64,000 nt of DNA, from NCBI GenBank assembly GCA_036971715.1, contig JAVHJL010000002.1, positions 2,636,501 to 2,700,500 of the forward strand, given 5' to 3'. The position numbers and the translations under genes were made by a program. The notes below the pieces were generated by a model. That model was not told the origin of the DNA and did not search any database. It saw nothing but the letters and a program-made list of their open reading frames with translations. This document shows positions 45,815-59,152 of this stretch, piece by piece. How positions within the stretch are numbered: position 1 is the first letter of the stretch; each line of letters starts with the position of its first letter. This DNA is from Arthrobotrys musiformis. Taxonomy: Eukaryota; Ascomycota; Orbiliomycetes; Orbiliales; Orbiliaceae.

Positions 45815-48283
45815 CTAACTTACCTCCCTGAAATTGCCAATTTGCTGACTAACTTTGGCGTACACCACGCGATATTGCTCCAGGCTTTGGTGCACAACAT
45901 GTTCCTTCGACAGCTCTCCGTTGCAGATTCGCTTCATGTTGACTTCCATCTGTATCCAACAGGCAACATTAGTGTATATAAATTTTATAAGGAGAAAAAA
46001 AAAGATGAAGACTTACATCCTTACGGAGAAACGGCTTGCTCAAGCTCATATCCGAAGCAATCATATCATACGCCTCAACCAGCGCCACACCAAGATTGCT
46101 AGGAACGAAGACATTCTTTCCCCCCGTACCCCCCTCAGCTCTCCCTCCCCCACCAGCATCTCTACCCCCCCTCCCCCTCCCCCTCCCTCGTCCCCTACCA
46201 GCACCGGTACCCCTACCCCCGCCGCTTATACAAAACACATACTCCCTCTGCTGAATCTTCTCAATATGCTCCGCCATAGTAGCATCAGTCCCAATCCCAT
46301 TGGCATCCATCAGAGCAATAAGCTCCGGCTCAGTAAGATACCCCGGCGCCGTAGTCTTCCCATCAGTCATGGTAACCTCATTAGGCACAAACCTCTCCCC
46401 TTCCTGATACCTCGGCAACATCTGCGAAGACTCCCACCTATCCCAGGGATAAACATCCAAATAATTCCTCTCCAAAACCGTAAGCCCGGACGCATGGAAC
46501 CCTTCGCCGCCGTAGTCGATATTTACGGTTGTGGTTTCGCCCGTGGCGTCCTTGGAACAGCAGGCTAGGAAGTGGCGGACGACGAATTCGTATACTTTCC
46601 TTTGGTCGGCGTCGGAGAGCGCTGCTGAGGTTGCGTAGGCTACCGGATGGATTGGCGGGTGGGCTTTATCGTTGTTCCTCCCGCGTCTGGGTTGCTCGAA
46701 TGCACCGTCTAGTAAACTGTATTTCTCATGTTTAGCAATTTGGTAAGATAGTGTGGAGGTATACACTACTCACCCAGTAGCATAAGGCCCCCAACCCCAA
46801 TTGCCAGTATCGTTGGTCTGCTTCCCGATCAAATTGTGAAGGTTGACGGCCTGATCATACTGATCGGTCTCGGTACGAGGGTAACTGATGAACCCGGATG
46901 TATACAGCCCCTCGGCAGCCTACAAGAAGGTTAACACCAGCCCATATATATTCCCGAATGATATTGTAGCATACCTTCATAACCCTCTGCGAATTCATCC
47001 CGAGAAACCTACTCCCCTGCTTCTGAAGCTCCACAGTCGTCAACGGCAGCGGTTTACTACAAACCCAAATCAACATCCATCCAAAATAGTAAAATCCGAA
47101 TGAGGGGGTGGGGAACTTACTACTTCCTCGCCGGCTTCCTCGTCACGCTCGTAACAAGCGCATCAGGACTCCCCATACAATTCTCAAATAACAAAACCAC
47201 AGCCATCCGATCGAACAACCGATTTCGATCCCAATTATACGTCGTCGACGTCCCGTCACGGGTATGCGTCAACTTCAACGACCAGAACGGCTCCGGCACG
47301 AAATTCTTCACCCGCATGTACCTCTCCACCACGAAGCCCAGCGTGGGGAACTGACAGGATCCTAATAATCCAAAAATATCAGCAAATCACCCAATATACC
47401 TAGTATAACGAAAGAAAAAAAACTGACCATAGCTAATCAATGCATCACCAGCAAGCCCCCACCGCCCTTGAAGCCTCAAACTCTGAAACCTCGTCAGCGC
47501 AGCCCCGATCCTAAGATCCAGCTCCATCCGGGCCGCAACAGCCAGCGCCTGCCTCTCATCCAAATCCTTCGGATTCTGCGCCGCCCGTATCACATGGCTA
47601 CAAAACTCCACTCCATCAGCCAAAACAAATGCCACTCGAAATCAAAAAGAAACCCGCACCTCTTCTCGATATTACTAAACTGCGCCCGCTTGACTTGAAT
47701 CCCCGGATTCCCCCGCCGCGCAAACGTCCGCACCTCGGTCCCAATATACTCCCCCTCCCGATCGCAATCCGTCCAAATAAACAATATCGCCGCATTCCTC
47801 GCCTCCTTCTGTATATTATCCGCAATACTCCGTTTATCCTGTTTTACATATTAGCACAAACCACCAATAGGAATGATAATAAAAAAATAAAAAAATTACT
47901 TTTTCAATATTCTTCATAATAGGCGCATCGAATAACTCCACCGGATCGCAATCAGACCACTTCCTATACCGATCGATAAAATCAATCTCCTCCGTATGCC
48001 CCTGCACCGCCGTCATCGTAACCTCGCAGTGATTCCATCCGTTGAATTTATAATCGAAATCGTAGTTTCTGATATACTTATTCGCCGTTTGCCTCTAATA
48101 ATCCATCCCCCAAAAAAAACAAATACTCAAAATATTAGTTTTAGAAATTCAAGAAGCTTTGGGGGGTGGATATAAGCTGTAAAGCTATAACAAACATACC
48201 GTCTGAAACCTCCCTCCGCTGAGGTGTCCAGCAACAGCTTTCGCAACCGACGACTTCTCCGCCACGCAGAGTACTTTAACCAT
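45815..48283 (-). CDS. TOP3: DNA topoisomerase III (type IA)
   Basis: Top3 acts with a RecQ helicase to dissolve recombination intermediates. The ATG at 48283 reads MVKVLCVAEKSSVAKAVAGH then LSGGRFQT, the TOPRIM start. IIFIWTDCDREGEYIG carries the metal-binding DxD-like motif. LYTSGFISYPRTET-type sequence lies near 46870-46920. TAPGYLTEPELIALMDANGI then GTDATMAEHIEKIQQREYV follow. A Gly/Arg-rich insertion (GAGRGRGRGRGRGG) separates this from FVPSNLGVALVEAYDM. The last exon ends LEQYRVVYAKVSQQIGNFRE. Many short introns are present, and the exact 3' end could involve one more splice. Confidence 0.92.
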
Positions 48284-48957
48284 CCCGTAACGCCGATGTA
48301 TGAAAAACGCCTAGAAACACCGAGACCAGGAGCACGAACAAGAAGAATGACCAAGTATAAGTGCCGGTGCGAGGTGTGCACCCGATGGGGAGGATGATTT
48401 ATACCCTCGTTTCGCGTTGCTATATCCCCGTGTTTTTTAAAAACAGGCACGCAAAGGGAGCTTCAAAATACAACAGCAGGGAACAAAGCCCAGATCCTGG
48501 CTAAACAAGACCTAAGCTCTATCATTCACATAAACTCTAACAACCTTAAGCTCCCGGAAGATCTATAAAACCTAAAATGCCTCCCCTTTATAATTTTTTA
48601 TGATAAAAAAGGGTCCCTCGTGTACACTACTACAGCAAAGCTACTAAACCAACCACTCAAAAGAAGCTATAGCTACCAGGTTTAAAAAAGGGAAAAAAGG
48701 ACTACAACCAGCGGTAGTCAAAAAGTATACATACAAAAAGAAGAAACAGCCTCAGCTAAGAATTTAATTTTAATCAAAAAAGAAAAAAGAAGAAGGAGAC
48801 CAAAAATGATGAAAGAAAAGCTTCGATTAAATATAAAATGGGGAGTAGTCATGAGAAACAGCTTCTTTTTTTCATTTCATTCGATATTACCTTCCATCGT
48901 ATCTCACTAAAAGACCCCATTCAATTTCAACCACAGCTGACTTCCATCACCATGCAA
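48284..48957. other. Intergenic: A-rich region between TOP3 and APL4
   Basis: From about 48430 to 48830 the + strand is strongly A-rich, with frames that stay open for 20-40 codons between stops. It may be decayed coding or transposon sequence, but no family is recognisable. Confidence 0.35.
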
Positions 48958-51807
48958 TTAAGCCGGCTCCGACCAGTCGACTTGATCCGTAATATTTTCC
49001 GCTGCAGTAGCATGTGCTATCCGTAATCTAAGCCTCAATGGCGGCTAACCCCAAGATACCATTAGCAAAAACCCTCAAAACCATCATAAGATAAAAGTCA
49101 AATACTCACCCTAAGACTCCCCTGCACCTTCATCTGCTGCGTCGCCTCCCCCTGCGGCTGTAATTCAGTACTACTGATAGGCATCAACTGCAACTTCTGA
49201 CTCTTCGGCACAGCAGCCTGCAACGAAATCCCATGCATGGCATCGCTGAAGCTATTATTCTTAAACCGCGCAAGAATCGCAACCAGTCCGTCTGCATTCC
49301 GCTGTAAGCTCAGGGTTATCAAAAGTCCCTTCTTATTGTACACCGTATGAGCATTCGCCGCCGGTGCGGCTTGTTGGGCCGGTTGTTGAGGCGCGGGATT
49401 CGAAAGTCCTGATGATCCTCCCAGGTCTCCTAGCAAACTACTCGCCGATGGGCCCGCGGCGGGTGCAGACGGTCCACTGCCGAATAAATCCAGGATATTA
49501 TTCACAGATGCAGCAGCAGGTGGCGCCTGCGCAGCTGGAGCGGAAGATCCGCCGCCGCCGCCGCCGAACAAATTCATGATATCAGCATGTCCATTAGCCT
49601 GCGTCGGAGCAGCGACGGGTGCAGCAGCAGCCTCATCGCTGAAAAGGTCCAATAGATCATCAGCGCCGGACTTGGGTTTCGCAGCTGGAATCTTGGTCTT
49701 CGCCTTTTTACCGCCGGGGCCTGCTTCGGTGAGGACTCTATCCTCAGTCCTAGCTTCCGGCGGAGGCATCCTCTCCAAAACACCCCGTCTGACACCATCA
49801 TGTCCAAAGAGATTGCCGTATTCCACACTTCGCTGCTGGATTTCAACATCAAGACTGTCTGAGCTCGCCGTCAAAACACGACGCACCCTCTCGATCTGGC
49901 TCGGATCGGTTATCCTCGTCGTAAGCTTCATCAAACTGGTCATGATGTACTCATGAATAACACTGTTGACATATGCCGAATCAAGAATTCCCGTCAGGAG
50001 ATCAACGATATCCGACTCCTTGACATCCTGAACCAATTCCTCCTCCTCGTAGGCACCGCCCTTGAGCAGGAGATCGCCGTATTCGCCGATAACCCATGCT
50101 CCGGCCAAAGTTAGCGCCTCCTGCGTAATATCCGTCCGCAGGGCCGAATACAGCTTCTGAACAGAATAAGTCTGCAATTCAGCCTTGCTCGTCGCTATCA
50201 GACGGATAAAACTGGAAAGAATCTGCTCTTTAACAAAGTTCCCGGCCTATAATTTAAACCCACCCCGTTAGCAAAAAATCGCCAGAACCCCTAGTCGACC
50301 GCCAGAACTAACCAATTTCAGAACCCTCAAAACCGTATCAATATGCCAACGCTCATTCGGCGCAAACTTCTCCGCCGCAATGCAAATCTGCGTCGTCATC
50401 GCAGGTTTAAACTCATTATTCGCAACCTCAAGGAACGCCAGCAGCTCCCGGACCAAAACCCGGATATTGGTATCGTTGATCAGTGTAAACGACAAATCCA
50501 ACGCCCGCCTTCTGATCGAAATATCCGGATCCCTCAAACAATCCAATATCGTATTCCGATGCCTCTGAACAGCATTCGGCTCCAGATTCACAACCTTAAT
50601 CAGCGTATTCAACGCCACGTATCGAATGTTATTATCCTTATTACTAAGGAACTTGCCGAGGATGTTGATACCAAGAACCCTCAACCCGCTGTCGGCATCG
50701 ATATCCAAGATCGTAAGGACGGCTTCGTAGAGGATCGAATTTCCCACATTCTTCGATGAATCCGTGTTCGTCGCAACTTGCGCTAGAATATCATTGATCT
50801 GTTCGCTCACCCCGGAGTCCCCTTTACCCATAACCCTCAACAGCTGAAGTATCTTAACCTGAAGGAACGGATCCGTAACTCCCGTAACATCATGCTCAGG
50901 CGCATATCCAGCCGTCGTCAACGCCTTCAACTGTTTCACCAAAACGGGTGTGTACGTCTTAAATTGCTCCACAAGATCGGGATCGTGAATGCAAAGGTCA
51001 ATGATCAACGTCAACCCGCACAGCAGCACTCCATGATTCCTATCCTGCAAAAGCAACTTCGTCTTCTCGATGAAATGCTCCTGGAGATCGGGAACCTTGC
51101 GTATTATCCTCATCGCGCAGAGGGCTGCCTTTTTCCGTATGTATGGATTCGCCGTCGATAGCAGGCCTTCGATCTCCTGGAACAAATCTCGTGCCATTTC
51201 CGTCGATGCGATGTTTCCCAGAGTACACAGCGCCAATCCGACGACATACTGATTGCTGTGGTTTAAGTCACTACACACACACCTCTGATTAGCCTCAACC
51301 CCCACAACAATGTAAAATCCAAGAGGGCTCCCCATATATACTTCTTGAGCGAATTCGTAACCAATGTCAAAACCTCCTGATTCTCATCCAGCAACAACAT
51401 AGTCCCAAGATACCCTAGCCGTTTATCCGCAAACCGTGGTGACGCCAGGAGCTTAAGACACTCAATCTGCCCAAAGTGTGTCCTCTCACCGAGCGTGAAC
51501 AGATAAAGAAGCTTCGCAACATTATTGCGACTATAAACGTATCAGCATATAACCCGGAGGTAAAAACCAGACGTAAGGGATAAAAATTTCCCCACCGAAT
51601 CGATGAATCCGCAGACTCTTCTCGAAATGAAGCTCGTATAGCCGCACTCTCCTTCTGAATAACCGCCCTCTCATCGGCAATAGTCTTCGATGCGCGCACA
51701 GCTCTAATGAATTGCTTCACTAATCCCACCGGTCAGCACCACCCTCATCCCACCCAAAAATAAAAATAAAAATACTCACAAGAGCTCTGCGAGAAATTGA
51801 ACGCCAT
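48958..51807 (-). CDS. APL4: AP-1 clathrin adaptor gamma subunit
   Basis: This is the large subunit of AP-1, which sorts cargo between trans-Golgi and endosomes. The 28-nt first exon at 51807 reads MAFNFSQSS and splices to LKQFIRAVRASKTIADERAV. The Armadillo-type trunk contains NKDNNIRYVALNTLIKVVNL and RRRALDLSFTLIND. The hinge is low-complexity (Ala/Gly/Pro) with LLDLFSDE and LLGDLGG-type segments. The ear begins NKKGLLITLSLQRNADG. The final intron joins GSLR to PPLRLRLRIAHATAAENITD and the stop at 48958. Introns are also seen near 50250-50320, 51270-51340 and 51530-51590. Confidence 0.95.
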
Positions 51808-53110
51808 GATGCTAGTACGTCAAAGGAAAAGACAAAAAAACAACCTCAGCAGAGGTGTTCAGATCGAAAAAAAGCTAAAGGGAAAAAAATGCCAATGCTT
51901 GTTTTGTCGCCCACGGAGTCGTTTCCTGCCAATTCGAATTCAGAACAGGGGCGGCGTCTCGGCGTAATAAGGCGTACGTCGGTGCTGTCGGAGGGGTGGG
52001 GTTTCGTAAACGTGTCTATGGTGCAAGGTTCAGCCGACGTACGGGATTAGTTATACGGTATCGGTGTCCCCGTTTGACGAGCTGTTATTGTGGGTTGGGA
52101 GGCCTCCGGGAAGCTACGTAGTAGCTGCAAAACGCCGAGTCCGAAAGCCGAGCCCGTAGGGAATGGAGTGCGAGGCGAAGGGAAGAAGGAAGGTGTATCG
52201 GTCTGGTCGCGATAAGTTCGTGAACGGGGAGTACGTAGACAGATAGCAGGCAGGTGGGAGAGGTCAGGTTGCGGTTTGGAGCTCCAGGGTTCTCCCGAAT
52301 TGGGCAGTGGAAATACCACATCTACTCAACCTCAAAACCGCGTTGTTGGCAGTCTTCAAGCTCATCCAGAAATCTAAATTTCTACAACGAAGACGCCGTA
52401 TATACACATATCTCACTCCCAAAATCTACAGTCTACGATCCCCAAACCAAAGGTCTGTCAAAATACAAACCCAATCCAAAGCATCAGTATATAGGTACGT
52501 TATATATCTATATCTAAACCACGATTTGAAATTTCAAAAGAAAAAAAAAAAACCTCTGATTCCATTCATCACGCTCTGTCAGATCTCATATTTTTTGCCT
52601 TAAGCTTCCCGCCCGAGGAAAAAAAAAAAAAGAAAAGAAAAGAAAAAAAAAGATAAAGATAAAAAAACAAAATCTTAAAACAGGCCGCTGAGCATACGTT
52701 ATACTAATTAATTTTGGCAGGGGTGTCATAAAGCGAGAGTAGTAGGAAGAGCAAAAAGACGAGAAAACAAAAAAAGGGGGACAACGCTAGCTATCAAAAA
52801 ACGCCTTCTGTCTGAGTATAAAGGAAAATCTCATAAAGGGAGTAACGTCGAATATAGTAGAGGAAAAGTCGTCGAGGTGGGAGGGTGAGAGGATAAGCAA
52901 GAGGTGGGGGGTGGTCGTTGAAAGCTAGTACACAAGTCTTATATCTCGCTGTACCGCCAAAAGAAGATAAAGGAACTAAAAAAGAAAAACCAAATAAAAA
53001 AAAGACAATTTTGTTTGTTTTAAAAAAGGTAGACCAGTGAATCTTCGTATAGGAGATCGATCGCTATCCGTCGACAAAAAAAAAAAAAGACTATCGGTGA
53101 AAATTCAGGT
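51808..53110. other. Intergenic: APL4 promoter and GRR1 3' region
   Basis: Long A-rich tracts occur at 52615-52680 and 52960-53030. No gene is seen on either strand. Confidence 0.55.
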
Positions 53111-55052
53111 TTACTCTTCCTGTATTTCTTCCTCTTCGTCTTCGTCGTCCTCTTCGTCAACAAGGCCAGGATCTTGTTCTTCTCTATCGTCATAATAAGC
53201 TTGATCCAGCGCGAGGGTGCCATTGGTGTTCGACAGGTGGTTGAGGTGGTTGCGGAGCTTAGCCACACCAGGACCACTGAAAACACAGAAAACAGCCCTC
53301 TGGTGTTCGTTGAACTCTACAATCAAACAAAATCCAATTAGCCAAAGACCCACTAGAAACACAACATGGGAGGATGATCCTACCGTTCGGCGGTGGTCGA
53401 CAGAAACGAGTCAGATCCTTACGAAGGAAACAAGCGACCCCGGTCAAACTCAGATGGGTGAGTTTGGTGCACGAATTAATCAATTCGTGAATGCCCTACA
53501 CCCCAATCATATTAGCCAAAACCAAACCAAGAAAACGGGGAAGAGATCATAACAACATACATCAACAGTAAGATTCGTGCAATAAGAAAGATGCACCCTC
53601 TCCAAAGCACAAGGATGCGACCTAGAAGAATGCACAAGAGCCATCAAAGACCTGTCGGTGATGTTACTACACTTCACCAACCCAATTCTCCGAAGCTTCG
53701 GCAGCGTGGCAAGTTGCGTAATACTCCGGTCCGTCAATCGTTGACAGCAAGCAAGGTCGATATATCTAATTCTATTGCAAGCCCGGATCAATTGCGCGAT
53801 GGCTTGGTCCGTCAGCTGCGTGCAGTGGCCCAGATGCAGGTAATGCAGGTTTTTAGTCAGCTTGGTGATCGCCGTGACCGCACGATCAGTAATGAGCCTG
53901 CATTTCGCCAAAACCAGGTTGCGCAATCTGGGTGCGATCTCGACAATGTGCTCGACGCTGTCGTCGGTCAATTTATCGCAATTGGTGAGATCGAGGATCC
54001 GCAAACTCTCGTACGGCCGCTGCGGGATCCCCGTGAAGGCAGCATCCGTCAAGAGATCGCAATGGCCGAGCCGTAGTTCTCGAAGATGTGAAAGTTTCCA
54101 GAAGATATCGAGGACGGCTTGGTTCGTGATCTTGTTGACTTTGTGGAGGTCGAGCTCGAGAAGGTTGGGACAGTATTTCGTAAAAGCCATAACACTCTCG
54201 TTCGTGATTTGGTCGCACTCATTCAACTTGAGCTAAAACAGTTAAATCACATTAGCATCGCCCATCTCTTTTGTCTTTGAAAAAAAAAAAAGTGAAACTG
54301 GGACTCACCCGCTTAAGATGAGTGCAATGAGCAGCGACAGCAACCATAGAAGCATCCGTCGTCTTCTTGCACTCAGTAATATTAAGTCCCTGGAGCCTCT
54401 TACAATTCTGCGCAATAACATTCATCGAGAGATCGGTCACATCGGAAAGCCCCGACAGATCCAACGCCAACAACTTGGGATTATTCTCCAAAACACGCAT
54501 GATACTAGTATCGGTGACCTGGGCACAGTTGGTCAACGTCAGCCGCTCGAGCCGGTTGCAGGCAGCCAAAGCCAGAACGGTCCCATCGTTGAGCGTTTCC
54601 GTCAAAGTCGTGAGGTTCAGGCGTTTGATAAGCGAAGCATACGGAAAACTCGGTTGTTCCATCTGTATCGTCCTAGCCAAGCTTTCCAGGCTCTTGAATT
54701 TTGAAATGTAGGGTCGGATCCATAGCAATTCCACAGCACACCTCGCCCACGACTTGCAAACTAAGACGCACGATTGAAGGTCTTGAGGCGAAGCAAGTCG
54801 TCCGAAGATGGCAAAGAGAAGCTCTGGAGGTAGATAGGCGGTTGGCGATACCTTCATATCTTCGAATTGTTTCAGCTCCTCGTCCTCGGTTTCCTTGCCG
54901 TCGTCGACGATAGACGTCGAGCTGTCGTTTGCAGACTGCTGGAAGAAGTCGTTTTCGAGTTCGTCTTGTACATTCCGCTCCGGACTTCCGGTGCTGCTCG
55001 AATAGTCGTAACGAGCCGGGTCTCGTGAGGGCTGTATTCTTGAAGAAGTCAT
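53111..55052 (-). CDS. GRR1: F-box/leucine-rich-repeat protein Grr1 (SCF substrate receptor)
   Basis: Grr1 is the substrate receptor of an SCF ubiquitin ligase in nutrient and cell-cycle control. The start at 55052 reads MTSSRIQPSRDPARYDYSSS. The F-box is LPPELLFAIFGRLASPQDLQ and continues SCVLVCKSWARCAVELLW. About twelve Cys-containing LRRs follow (for example LTNCAQVTDTSIMRVLE and LGHCTQLTDQAIAQLIRAC). Splicing near 54300-54235 and 53575-53500 gives LKLNECDQITN and GIHELINSCTKLTHLSLTG. The protein ends in an acidic run before the stop at about 53111. Length and repeat number match fungal Grr1. Confidence 0.95.
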
Positions 55053-56829
55053 GATAATGATATATGTGTGAGGGGCCCTCGATTGGCGGAGGGGATTATT
55101 GATGGACGGATGGACGGGTGTGAGATGCCTGTTGTTAGGCCGCTGTTATGGAGCGGATTTGTCTCAAACCCTTCGGTTGGACCAAGTACCAAGTCAACGT
55201 CGATGAGGTGACTTGGTAGGTTACAACAAGGCGGGCGTGTTTGCCTGGATAGGTGTGGGAGGGCGTATGTATGTGTGGGTGGGTGGGTGTGTGAAGGATT
55301 CGTGGTGAGAGTCGGGCGGAACAAGCGAAGGAATTAGGGCCGTGCTCCTGGTGCTCGTTCCGTGGTGGTGGGTGGATGGTGGCGGGCTATCTTTGGGGAT
55401 CTTTGGTGGGAGAAAGTGGTGGTGGTGGTGTTAGCAGCAGCAGTAGTAGAGTGAAGCAAGATCGGGTCAACGAGGCTCGGTAGTTGACAAGAGAGGAGAG
55501 CACAACCGACAAACAAGATGGCAGAGATAAAAGCTATTCCCTGACCGATAAAGATAAAGGCAGAGCCGTGATGGGGTTTCGATGAAGCCTCGAGGGGGGT
55601 GGGATTCCTGACGGGATGAAATCGGGCTGCTGCACTGGAACGTAAGTTGGAAGGGAAGTTTCGAGGTTGAGGAATTTTCGATGTTCTGTTTTGGGGATGT
55701 CGGATATTTTTGGTAAGCGGGGGGGTTTGTCTGGCAGCTGGCTGAGGAGAAGGCTCAGTCCTGCCAATTACTAATTTCTGCTACTCTCCCCACCGTCCTA
55801 TCATCCACAAGCTATAGGCGCATACGAACCACATCACCAGCATCAATACACACACTCAAATATTATATCATATCGAACCTCGATATATAGGTACTCATGT
55901 GACACCAGACCAACTTCAATTGAAGACCCTCACACCTCACCCCAAATCCATCTACACATATAAAAACCACGTAACCCCCTCACCACGTTCCATCCACTTC
56001 CTTTTTTTCTTATTTATATACCATCCATATAAGAAAGGATCTTAACTTAACCTCCTTCTTTTTATCAAGCCTCCTTGCTTCCGCCCATTATATTAAACCG
56101 TAGGTAATTACTTAGTTCCTAAAACCACCCTCAAAGAATAAAAACTCCATACCAGGCCGATCAATATAAACCCCAAGAAAACGTGGGGAAAGCCCTTCAT
56201 CACCATCTCAACCCGAACACATCTTAACAAAGCAAAAAAAGAAATTAAACAAAGAATATACAAAGAATACAAAAAGAAGAAATAACCGGTTCCATCGTCG
56301 AGACAAAGAGGGTCTAGCAGGGAATCCACGGCAAGACGTGAAAGGAACGGACTCTTTCAAAACAAATACTTTTCGGTGTAATTTTCCCTTCTATCATGAC
56401 ATATATATATCCGACAACGGATACCATCCTCATCATCTAGCATCCTATCATTTCAGGTTCAGTCAAGGCACTAAAGGTTTTTTTTCTTCGCTTTTGTTAA
56501 AAACAAGTCCACGCGGGATTTCTTGCAAAAAGTGAATGCACGATAAAAACCCAGCCCGCCGGACAGGAGCAGAAAAAAAAAGATATAGAGTAGTAATAAC
56601 AGTAGTAGGGAAAGAAGTCGAGACGGATAATAACAAAGGAGATATGATCAAAAAAAAAAGAAAAAAAAAAGTAGTTTTTTTCCCATTCCCAAGTTATTCA
56701 GATAGAGTTGGTAGTAGTAATAGTAGTAACATAATAAGTAAAAAAAAAAAGAGAGAGAGAGAGCCCCTTCACAAGTTAAGGCGGTAATAATTTACACTCG
56801 CGGGTGTGTGTGTGTATGTGCGTCCACAC
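55053..56829. other. Intergenic: GRR1 promoter and STM1 3' region
   Basis: Over 1.7 kb without a convincing gene. GT-rich tracts lie at 55255-55300, A-rich at 56570-56760 and (GA)n at 56749-56762. The frames on the minus strand between 55053 and 55767 are low-complexity leader-like sequence. Confidence 0.5.
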
Positions 56830-58632
56830 TTATTTTCCCAAGCTTGGGAAAGCAGACTCGTCAGAGACGTTCAAGCCGCCGCCTCTTGGGCCGCCGCGAC
56901 CGCCACGGAACTCGCCACGGCCTGGACCACCACGGTGTGGGCGGTCTCCACCGCGAGCACCTCCGCGACCTCCACGTCCACCCCTGTCTCCACTTCCGCG
57001 TCTCAGCGATCTAGGATCAACGAACCCGTGATCAATCTCAACGACAGCCTTCTCAGCCCTAGACTTAGCCTTCTTCTGCTTCGACTTTCCACCGACGAAG
57101 TATTCCTCATCTTCTTCCTTGACGAGCTCCTTGGCAGCAGCCCACTTCTTGTTCTCACGGGCACCCTCGTTGGCACGACGAGCCTCTGGAAGCTCCTCGA
57201 TTGGGGCTCGGGATTCAACCTCGGCCTGGTACTGAGCGAAGGACTTGGTGTTGTCCTCTGGTTCTGGCTCAGCTTCGGCGACTGGCTCGGCAGCTTCGGT
57301 AGCCTCGGCCTGTTCACCCTCAGCGGCGGCGGCAGGAGCCTCACCGGCGACTTCGGTTTGAGCAATGTTTTCACCAGCTTGCTCCTCGGTCCATTCGTTC
57401 TTGTTGTTACCCCAGCCTTGAGAGACTTGCTTGTCGGTATCACTATATATACAAGTTAGTACAAAGACCTTCCCTAACCCCAAAACCATATTGACCTAGA
57501 GAATAGGAAAAGGAATGACTTACAGTCTGCCAGTGCCGCTGTGACGCTCGAATTCACGTCCACCACGGCCTCCACGACCGCCACGACCGCCACGACCACC
57601 GCGCTGCTCTCTTGGAGCACCCTGTTGGTCAGTTGGCCTGGATCGGTTGTTCTCACGGCCGGCACCACGGTCTCGGAAAGCTGCAGCCGATGGTTAGTCC
57701 CGGATGACGACAAAAAAAAGCGCAACGACCTCATAAAGACAACATGCAGCACCAAAAGCATAGATGAACCAAGCCCTAAAGGCAAGGGCAACATCCACGA
57801 TGGTAGCAGCGGTCGTCGTAACAACAGGAGGGAGTGGGAGTGGAATGAGTGGATGGGGGCTACATACCACCTTCGTTTCCTTCACCGCGGGGACGACGAG
57901 GACCACGGGAGTCAGCAGCGGGAGCAGCAGCCTTCGGTGGAGCGACGTCAGCCTTCTTAGAAGTGGTAGTCTTCTTGACAATCTCCTTCATCGGTGGCTT
58001 TGGAATATCGTCCTCATCTTCGATGTCGTTGCCTGCAAAGCCAGTTTAAATCGAGTTAGACCACTTTTTTGTTTGTGCCCTTATTTTCAAAGGTCCATCG
58101 GATTGGTTTTCCCCGGTCTTCTCCATCGGAACCATTCTATATAATTTATCTAAATATATAGATATATTTCCTCCGAAGACGAGAAGGAAAGTAAAGGGAC
58201 GGGAGTTATGTACCAAGGAGGTCGAAGGGGTTCTATAATAACGATTGCATTGACGTTAGCTCTACCGATACCAGATAACCTCCACCTCATGCATCTCCAC
58301 CTCCACCAAACAATGAAAACCATCGTCATCACAAAAAAAAAAAAGTGACATTGACATTTCGCCCGAGTCCCCCATTCACCACCTCTCCCACCAATCATCT
58401 CCAAATCCTAACAATCCCAAATACTCGATACACCCTTCCCATCATCGCCGACTTTTTCCCTCTTTTTTCCTTTTCGCTTTTTCCATTTTTTTTTGTTGGT
58501 TTGCGATGCCCCGAAAAAAGCCTCGCACAAACTAGGGCTTAAACCAGGATTGGAGGGGGAAGAGAAAACACCACAAAGAAAACAACAGCGGCGGCGGCGG
58601 GGAGAACTTACTTTCGAAGCGACGTCTGCCAT
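56830..58632 (-). CDS. STM1: Stm1/SERBP1-like RGG-rich ribosome-associated protein
   Basis: Stm1 preserves inactive 80S ribosomes and binds RNA. The 21-nt start exon (MADVASK, 58632) splices to NPFDLLG, then NDIEDEDDIPKPPMKEIVKK, the family's N-terminal signature. DRGAGRENNRSRPTNQQGAP and RGG repeats follow, then an Ala/Glu-rich middle, FAQYQAEVESRAPIEELPEA, a charged helix and a second RGG-rich tail ending SDESAFPSLGK. Introns are near 58610-58245, 58200-58035, 57865-57690 and 57525-57445. The first intron, about 370 nt, is long for this window. Confidence 0.9.
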
Positions 58633-58788
58633 TGTGAGAAAATGATTGCTTGCTCACGCTGTGGTGAGACTTTATCTGACAAGATGCCACAAAATATGAA
58701 AATCCGTGGGTTTTTTAAAAGAAAAATAGGGAAGAACCGTCGACGGAGGTGGTGGTGGGGAGAGAAGGGGGGGAGGAAATAAGAGAGG

Positions 58789-58792
<4 letters not shown>

Positions 58793-58827
<35 letters not shown>
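58793..58827 (+). repeat. Poly(A) tract, 35 bases
   Basis: An uninterrupted A run in the STM1 upstream region, the longest homopolymer I saw in the window. Confidence 0.95.
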
Positions 58828-58830
<3 letters not shown>

Positions 58831-58959
58831 CAGTAGGCGTTGAACCTGGTCGAAAGTGGGTTGGGTTGGGTTGGGTTCAGTGCTCAGCTAACTGGACTGG
58901 CGGTGATGAATGCACTGTGGAGGAATGTGCCTGCGGGTGAGATTTTTATTGTGTGTGCG

Positions 58960-59003
58960 TTTGTTTGTGTGTGTGTGTTAAGTTTGTGTGTGTGTGTGTG
59001 TGT
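58960..59003 (+). repeat. (GT)n microsatellite
   Basis: Two GT-rich runs are interrupted by TTAAGTTT. Confidence 0.9.
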
Positions 59004-59114
59004 GGAGGAGGTTGCAGGCTAATGTCCAATGCGGCAACACGCCCGCTTTCGAGACTACTATCCTCCTGCTACCCCAAGCTCGAGGTACGGTACGTTCTTA
59101 GGTAAGCTATGGGG

Positions 59115-59152
59115 CATGAGGTATGAGGTATGAGGTATCAGGTATCAGGTAT
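59115..59152 (+). repeat. Short tandem repeat, unit about 8 bp
   Basis: Four to five copies of GAGGTAT or CAGGTAT-type units occur in tandem. Confidence 0.85.

Noticed and set aside
52085..52321. 78-codon minus-strand frame upstream of APL4
   Set aside because: It resembles no family, has unusual composition and lies in leader or promoter sequence.
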